11,859 nt of DNA from an uncultured Slackia sp. (GTDB lineage Bacteria; Actinomycetota; Coriobacteriia; Coriobacteriales; Eggerthellaceae), in contig CAKUEV010000041.1 in assembly GCA_934646845.1 (NCBI GenBank), positions 1 through 11,859 of the forward strand, written 5' to 3'. Below the pieces are notes generated by a model. The model saw only the letters and a list, made by a program, of their open reading frames with translations. It searched no databases and had not been told where the DNA came from. Numbering within the stretch: the stretch's first letter is position 1; every line of letters starts with the position of its first letter. Positions 8,530-11,859 of the stretch are shown piece by piece. The translations under genes were made by a program, and so were the position numbers.

Positions 8530-9624
8530 ATGGCTGAGAAAGAAAACCTGAATATCGACGATGTTGCCGAGCGTTTGGCTGCGGCGCATGAATACCTGCA
8601 TATCGAGGACTCCCAAGCCGAGCTCGTCAATCTCGACCATAAGGCGGCGCAGCCGGGCTTCTGGGATGACGCGGCTGCGGCGCAAGAGGTTTCGAAGAAG
8701 GCGAGCAATCTGCGCGACACGCTCAATGCGTATGACGTCGCGTGCGGCCTGCTCGACGATGCGCGCGCTGCCGATGAACTCGCCGATGAAGACGAAGGCT
8801 TCGCCGCCGAGGTTCAGATGTGCCTCTCGCGCCTCGATTCCATGCTCGATCAATTCGAAATCGATTCCTGGTTCGCCGACGACCTCGATTCCTCTGACGC
8901 CATCGTGTCGGTAAACCCTGGCCAAGGCGGGCTCGAGGCGCAGGACTGGACCGACATGCTCTATCGCATGTACTCGCGATACGTCGAGAAAAAGGGATGG
9001 AAGCTCAAAGTGCTCGATGTGGTGCCGGGCGAGGGCATTGGCCTTGATCGCGCGGTGTTCCAGGTGGAAGGCAAAAACGCCTATGGCATGCTGCGCAGTG
9101 AGCATGGGGTGCACCGACTCGTGCGCATTTCGCCGACCGACATCAAGGGCCGCCGCCAAACGACGTTCGCCAGTGTGGAGGTCATGCCCGTGATGTCCGA
9201 CGACATCGAGGTGAATTTGAACCCGAACGACGTGCGCGTCGACGTATACCGCTCGAGCGGTCCAGGTGGCCAGTGCGTGAACACCACCGATTCGGCCGTG
9301 CGACTCACGCATATTCCCACGGGCATCGTGGTTACGTGCCAAAACGAGAAAAGCCAGCTTATGAACAAGGAATCCGCGTTCAAGGTGCTGCGCGGCAGGT
9401 TGTACGAGCTTGAGCGCCAAAAGCGTGATGCCGAACTCGATGCCATTCGTGGCGAAAAACAGGAAAACGGCTTCGGTAGCCAGATTCGCAACTACGTGCT
9501 CTATCCGTACCAGCTTGTGAAAGACCTGCGCAGCGGCGTCGAAACGAGCAACGTCGATGCTGTGCTTGACGGCGATATCGATGAATTCGTTGTGGGCTAT
9601 CATCGTTGGCGCGTATCCCAATAG
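8530..9624 (+). CDS. prfB: Peptide chain release factor 2 (RF2)
   Basis: The product is 364 residues, in one continuous frame; the programmed +1 frameshift of many prfB genes is absent. RF2 recognises UAA/UGA in the ribosomal A site and triggers peptide release. Seen: an N-terminal helical domain with the RF2-type GFWDD, the codon-recognition domain (HGVHRLVRISPTD, then GRRQTTFASVEV), the catalytic GGQ loop SSGPGGQCVN (G246-G247-Q248), and the RF2-type C-terminus HIPTGIVV... YPYQLVKDLRSGVE, which separates it from RF1. The oddity is the stop-codon tripeptide: S201-P202-T203, where RF2 normally has Ser-Pro-Phe and RF1 has Pro-Ala/Val-Thr. V198, which aligns with an RF1 glutamine, is RF2-like. 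ATG 8530 has no Shine-Dalgarno sequence. The gene's own stop is TAG, a codon not read by canonical RF2. It is closed by a terminator 46 bases downstream. Confidence 0.96.
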   Translation: MAEKENLNIDDVAERLAAAHEYLHIEDSQAELVNLDHKAAQPGFWDDAAAAQEVSKKASNLRDTLNAYDVACGLLDDARAADELADEDEGFAAEVQMCLSRLDSMLDQFEIDSWFADDLDSSDAIVSVNPGQGGLEAQDWTDMLYRMYSRYVEKKGWKLKVLDVVPGEGIGLDRAVFQVEGKNAYGMLRSEHGVHRLVRISPTDIKGRRQTTFASVEVMPVMSDDIEVNLNPNDVRVDVYRSSGPGGQCVNTTDSAVRLTHIPTGIVVTCQNEKSQLMNKESAFKVLRGRLYELERQKRDAELDAIRGEKQENGFGSQIRNYVLYPYQLVKDLRSGVETSNVDAVLDGDIDEFVVGYHRWRVSQ

Positions 9625-9670
9625 CCCGAAACGCGAATTTGCGATACGATGCAATCAATTGCGTGATGAG

Positions 9671-9698
9671 GCGTCCCGCGCATGCGGGGCGCTTTTTT
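9671..9698 (+). terminator. Rho-independent terminator between prfB and transketolase
   Basis: A 9-bp stem (9671-9679 with 9684-9692; one G-T pair) has the 4-base loop GCAT and a run of six T (9693-9698). It stands 46 bases after the prfB stop but only 23 bases before the GTG of the next gene, so any transketolase promoter must lie upstream of, or within, it. Confidence 0.85.
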
Positions 9699-9721
9699 CT
9701 TGAACGACAGAAAGGGGCGTC

Positions 9722-10555
9722 GTGAATCTCGAAGAGCTAAAGAGCATGGCCGGCGATATCCGCGTCGATATCGTGAAAATGGTGGCCGAAGCGGGAAGCG
9801 GGCATCCGGGTGGCTCGCTTTCGGCGGCAGACATTATGTGCGCGCTGTATTTCGGGGGCGTGCTCAAGCACGATGCGGAAAATCCGAAGGCCGAAGACCG
9901 TGACCGTTTCCTTCTTTCGAAGGGCCATGCGGCGCCGGCGCTTTACGCCACGCTTGCCGAGGCTGGCTACTTCCCGAAAGAAGAGCTCGCCACGCTGCGC
10001 AAGCTGCACAGCCGCCTTCAGGGTCATCCCGATTGCAGGAAGCTTCCGGGCGTTGAGGCATCTACGGGCTCGCTCGGCCAGGGCCTCTCTATCGCTGCCG
10101 GCATGGCGCTCGGCCTGAAGCTCAACGGTTCTGAGTCTTCGGTGTTCACCCTTATGGGCGACGGCGAATGCCAAGAGGGCCAGGTGTGGGAAGCTGCGAT
10201 GTTCGCGGCTCACAAGGGTCTCGATAACCTGGTTGCCATCGTCGACCACAACCACCTGCAAATCGACGGCCGCATCGAAACCGTATGCTCGCCAGAAGAC
10301 TTGGGCGACAAGTTCCGCTCGTTTGGCTGGCAGGTGTTCCAGTGCGACGGCAACGACATGGAAGCCATTCTCGCCACGCTTGAAAGCGCCAAGGAGTCTC
10401 GCGGCGGCAAGCCGTGCGTGATCGTCGCCGAAACCACCAAGGGCAAGGGCGTTTCCTTTATGGAAGACCAGGCTGGCTGGCATGGCAAGGCGCCGAACGC
10501 TGAGCAAACCGAGCAGGCTCTCGCCGAACTCACCGCGAACAAGGAGGCTAAATAA
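9722..10555 (+). CDS. Transketolase, N-terminal (thiamine diphosphate-binding) subunit
   Basis: The product is 277 residues, corresponding to the first domain of a full-length transketolase. With its partner it moves two-carbon ketol units between sugar phosphates in the non-oxidative pentose phosphate pathway. Seen: AGSGHPGGSLSAADI with the conserved histidine near the substrate channel, SKGHAAPALYA, ASTGSLGQGLSIAAGMALG, and the thiamine diphosphate/Mg motif starting G146-D147-G148 and ending at N177 (VDHNHLQIDG). The start is GTG 9722 with AAAGGGG (9711-9717) four bases before; translation from here begins MNLEELKSMAGDIRVD, the family's normal beginning. The stop TAA overlaps the ATG of the next gene by one base (TAATG), so the subunits are translationally coupled. 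An alternative is the E1-alpha-like half of another split thiamine diphosphate enzyme, but the sequence reads as transketolase. Confidence 0.93.
   Translation: MNLEELKSMAGDIRVDIVKMVAEAGSGHPGGSLSAADIMCALYFGGVLKHDAENPKAEDRDRFLLSKGHAAPALYATLAEAGYFPKEELATLRKLHSRLQGHPDCRKLPGVEASTGSLGQGLSIAAGMALGLKLNGSESSVFTLMGDGECQEGQVWEAAMFAAHKGLDNLVAIVDHNHLQIDGRIETVCSPEDLGDKFRSFGWQVFQCDGNDMEAILATLESAKESRGGKPCVIVAETTKGKGVSFMEDQAGWHGKAPNAEQTEQALAELTANKEAK
10541..10547 (+). promoter_or_regulatory. Ribosome binding site for the second transketolase subunit
   Basis: AAGGAGG, a near-perfect Shine-Dalgarno sequence, lies in the last codons of the first subunit, seven bases before the overlapping ATG at 10555. It settles the start choice and supports balanced translation of the two subunits. 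Confidence 0.85.
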
Positions 10556-11496
10556 TGGCTGCAGAGAAAAAAGCAACCCGCGCCGCCTACGGTGAGACGC
10601 TGGTCGAATTGGTGGAACAGGGCATTGACGTCGTAGCCGTTGAGGCCGACCTTTCTGGTTCTACCACCACCAACAAGCTGGGCGCTGCGCATCCCGAGCG
10701 CCTGGTGAACGTCGGCATCGCCGAACAGGATATGGTTGGCGTGGCCGCCGGCCTCTCGCTCACGGGCCACACGGCCTTTACCGGCTCGTTCGCCGTGTTC
10801 GGCACTGGCCGCGTGTACGACCAAATTCGCAACACCGTGTGCTATGCGAACCTGAACGTCAAAATCGCCCCTACGCATGCCGGCATTTCTGTAGGCCCCG
10901 ACGGCGGCAGCCATCAGATGGTCGAGGACATCGCCCTTATGCGCGTGCTGCCGAACATGCGCGTTCTCGTTCCCGCCGACTACTATGCCGCGAAAGCCGC
11001 CATTAAGCTGGCCGCCGAAACGCCGGGCCCCGTGTATGTACGCATGGGCCGCGCCTCGGTGCCGTGCGTCTATGAGCCGGGCAAAGAGCTCGAAATGGGC
11101 CGCGCATACGTGCTGCGCGATGGCAGCGATGTTTCCATCGTCGCCTGTGGCGTCGAAATCGACGAGGCCCTGAAGGCCGCCGAGCTGCTCGCTGCCGAAG
11201 GCATTTCCGCAGAGGTCATCGACGCATTCTGCGTGAAGCCGCTCGACGAAGACACCATTTTGGCGTCGGTCGAGAAGACGGGCTGCATCGTGACCGCTGA
11301 AGAGCACTCCGTTATCGGCGGCCTTGGTGGCGCCGTCGCGGAATGCCTGGCCGCAAAGTATCCCGCTCCGCTCGAGCGCGTGGGCATGCAGGATTGCTTC
11401 GGCACGTCGGCGAGCTACGAGGAGCTGCTCGTGGAATTCCATATGGATGCAGCTTCCATCGCCGAGGCAGCCAAAAAGGCTATCTCTCGCAAATAG
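10555..11496 (+). CDS. Transketolase, C-terminal (pyrimidine-binding) subunit
   Basis: The product is 313 residues, covering the pyrimidine-binding and C-terminal domains of transketolase. Seen: ATRAAYGETLVEL at the N-terminus, the pyrimidine-domain motif NVGIAEQDMVGVAAGL with the conserved glutamate (E57) that activates the aminopyrimidine of thiamine diphosphate, GRVYDQIRNTVCY, the THAGISVGPDGGSHQ loop, GPVYVRMGR, and a C-terminal alpha/beta domain (SDVSIVACGVEIDEALKAAELL, EEHSVIGGLGGAVAE). Together with the first subunit (277 + 313 residues) it is somewhat shorter than one-chain bacterial transketolases of about 660. It forms a two-gene operon with the preceding gene. The final codon is TAG, followed after 22 bases by a terminator. 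A DXS-like enzyme is unlikely: DXS is normally one chain and the motifs here are transketolase-like. Confidence 0.93.
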   Translation: MAAEKKATRAAYGETLVELVEQGIDVVAVEADLSGSTTTNKLGAAHPERLVNVGIAEQDMVGVAAGLSLTGHTAFTGSFAVFGTGRVYDQIRNTVCYANLNVKIAPTHAGISVGPDGGSHQMVEDIALMRVLPNMRVLVPADYYAAKAAIKLAAETPGPVYVRMGRASVPCVYEPGKELEMGRAYVLRDGSDVSIVACGVEIDEALKAAELLAAEGISAEVIDAFCVKPLDEDTILASVEKTGCIVTAEEHSVIGGLGGAVAECLAAKYPAPLERVGMQDCFGTSASYEELLVEFHMDAASIAEAAKKAISRK

Positions 11497-11518
11497 CGCG
11501 TCGCAGCGTCGCTTGTTC

Positions 11519-11547
11519 AAGGCCGGGTTTATGCCCGGCCTTTTCTT
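11519..11547 (+). terminator. Rho-independent terminator after the transketolase operon
   Basis: A 7-bp perfect GC stem GGCCGGG (11521-11527)/CCCGGCC (11534-11540), extended by two A-T pairs, has a 6-base loop and the tail TTTTCTT. It starts 22 bases after the stop codon. Confidence 0.88.
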
Positions 11548-11582
11548 ATGCGTGGAATTTGAAGCGATGGTTGCTCGCGATT

Positions 11583-11744
11583 TCGCGTTCGCCGCGGCAC
11601 CCCGAGGGGCTCCCCGGAACCACGGCTCGCTACCGTTCGCTGCGCTCACTATGCGCTCGCCTGGCTGCGTTTCGTTTTTGAATAAGGTCATGTTTGAACG
11701 CAGACGGTTCCAGGGAGCCCCTCGGGGTGCCGCGGCGAACGCGA
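11583..11744. repeat. Long inverted repeat (39-bp arms, 84-bp centre)
   Basis: The left arm 11583-11621 and right arm 11706-11744 are reverse complements: 32 consecutive matches (11583-11614 with 11713-11744), one mismatch (11615/11712) and six more. Imperfect homology continues outward (ATGG..GCTCGC near 11567-11578 with 11753-11761). Inside, CTGCGTT (11665-11671) pairs with AACGCAG (11697-11703). The arms are very GC-rich and contain the smaller palindrome CCCCGAGGGG. There is no transposase frame, no evident target-site duplication, and no T-run after the right arm. It resembles a miniature inverted-repeat element or a REP/BIME-like palindromic unit. The family is not identified. Confidence 0.75.
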
Positions 11745-11848
11745 CGCATTTTGCGAGCCATTCTTTCCCTGGGCGCAAACGCTGCTTTTCAGGCTCTGTT
11801 CAGTGCAGTGTTTGTTTCGTAGCGAAGCGAGCGGGGATTTGCGTGTCT

Positions 11849-11857
11849 TGGTAGAAT
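11849..11857 (+). promoter_or_regulatory. Candidate extended -10 box at the window edge
   Basis: TGGTAGAAT fits the extended -10 form TGn-TAnAAT and would drive a gene beginning beyond base 11859. There is no -35 at 17 bases, and the downstream gene is not visible, so this is tentative. Confidence 0.3.
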
Positions 11858-11859
11858 AA

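Larger units (their letters stand above)
11497..11859. other. Gene-free right end of the window
   Basis: After the transketolase stop this stretch holds a terminator (11519-11547), a long inverted repeat (11583-11744), about 100 bases of plain sequence, and an extended -10-like box at the extreme right edge. I see no convincing coding region: open frames here run across both arms of the inverted repeat and give low-complexity Arg/Ala/Pro-rich products. Confidence 0.7.

Noticed and set aside
8530..8620. Programmed +1 frameshift in prfB.
   Set aside because: The frame is continuous from ATG through the N-terminal domain, with no in-frame UGA and no slippery CUU-UGA site.
9722..11496. Split transketolase as evidence of a broken (frameshifted) single gene.
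   Set aside because: The second gene has its own near-perfect ribosome binding site and a TAATG overlap, and two-gene transketolases are a known natural arrangement.
10210..11778. A 522-codon open frame on the minus strand across the transketolase genes.
   Set aside because: It is antisense to both conserved subunits and runs through the terminator and the inverted repeat; low-complexity product.
11324..11854. A 176-codon plus-strand frame covering the end of transketolase and the inverted repeat.
   Set aside because: The first half is out of frame with the real gene and the second half translates both arms of the repeat; no plausible start or domain.

Overview
The window looks like chromosomal core DNA from a high-GC Gram-positive bacterium. 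The best guess is an actinobacterium of the class Coriobacteriia (Eggerthellaceae-like). The reasons are the GC-rich third codon positions, GTG/TTG starts, an RF2 that needs no frameshift, a SARP/BTAD-type regulator, a two-gene (split) transketolase and tRNA genes that encode their own CCA ends. Genus and species cannot be fixed from sequence reading alone. I see no phage, transposase, CRISPR or integron genes.

Layout from left to right: (1) the 3' end of thiD (1-348) with a strong terminator at 420-471. (2) A gene-poor stretch, 472-971, holding a palindromic hairpin, a short ORF with a good ribosome binding site, and a complex fold-back element at 801-923 that may be an RNA. (3) On the minus strand, a tRNA-Gln(CUG)/tRNA-Glu(CUC) pair with its own near-consensus promoter and a shared terminator, preceded by cca, the tRNA CCA-end nucleotidyltransferase. 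(4) A divergent intergenic region, 2554-2824, with a perfect 9-bp inverted repeat just ahead of a large regulator gene. (5) The regulator (2825-5329), with an N-terminal P-loop ATPase and a C-terminal winged-helix/BTAD output module. (6) secA (5491-8283). (7) prfB (8530-9624), encoding release factor 2. (8) A terminator, then the split transketolase genes (9722-11496), joined by a one-base stop/start overlap and closed by a terminator at 11519-11547. (9) A gene-free right end dominated by a 39-bp-arm inverted repeat (11583-11744).

Functionally this is mostly housekeeping: thiamine-precursor phosphorylation, tRNA supply and 3'-end repair, the Sec translocation motor, translation termination, and the non-oxidative pentose phosphate pathway. 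Transketolase uses thiamine diphosphate, the end product of the ThiD pathway, but the two loci are 9 kb apart and I see no sign of shared control. The regulator has no obvious functional link to its neighbours.

The most unusual protein-level observation is that the stop-codon-recognition tripeptide of RF2 reads Ser-Pro-Thr instead of the canonical Ser-Pro-Phe. The most unusual non-coding observations are the fold-back element at 801-923 and the long inverted repeat at 11583-11744. Neither could be matched to a family by eye.
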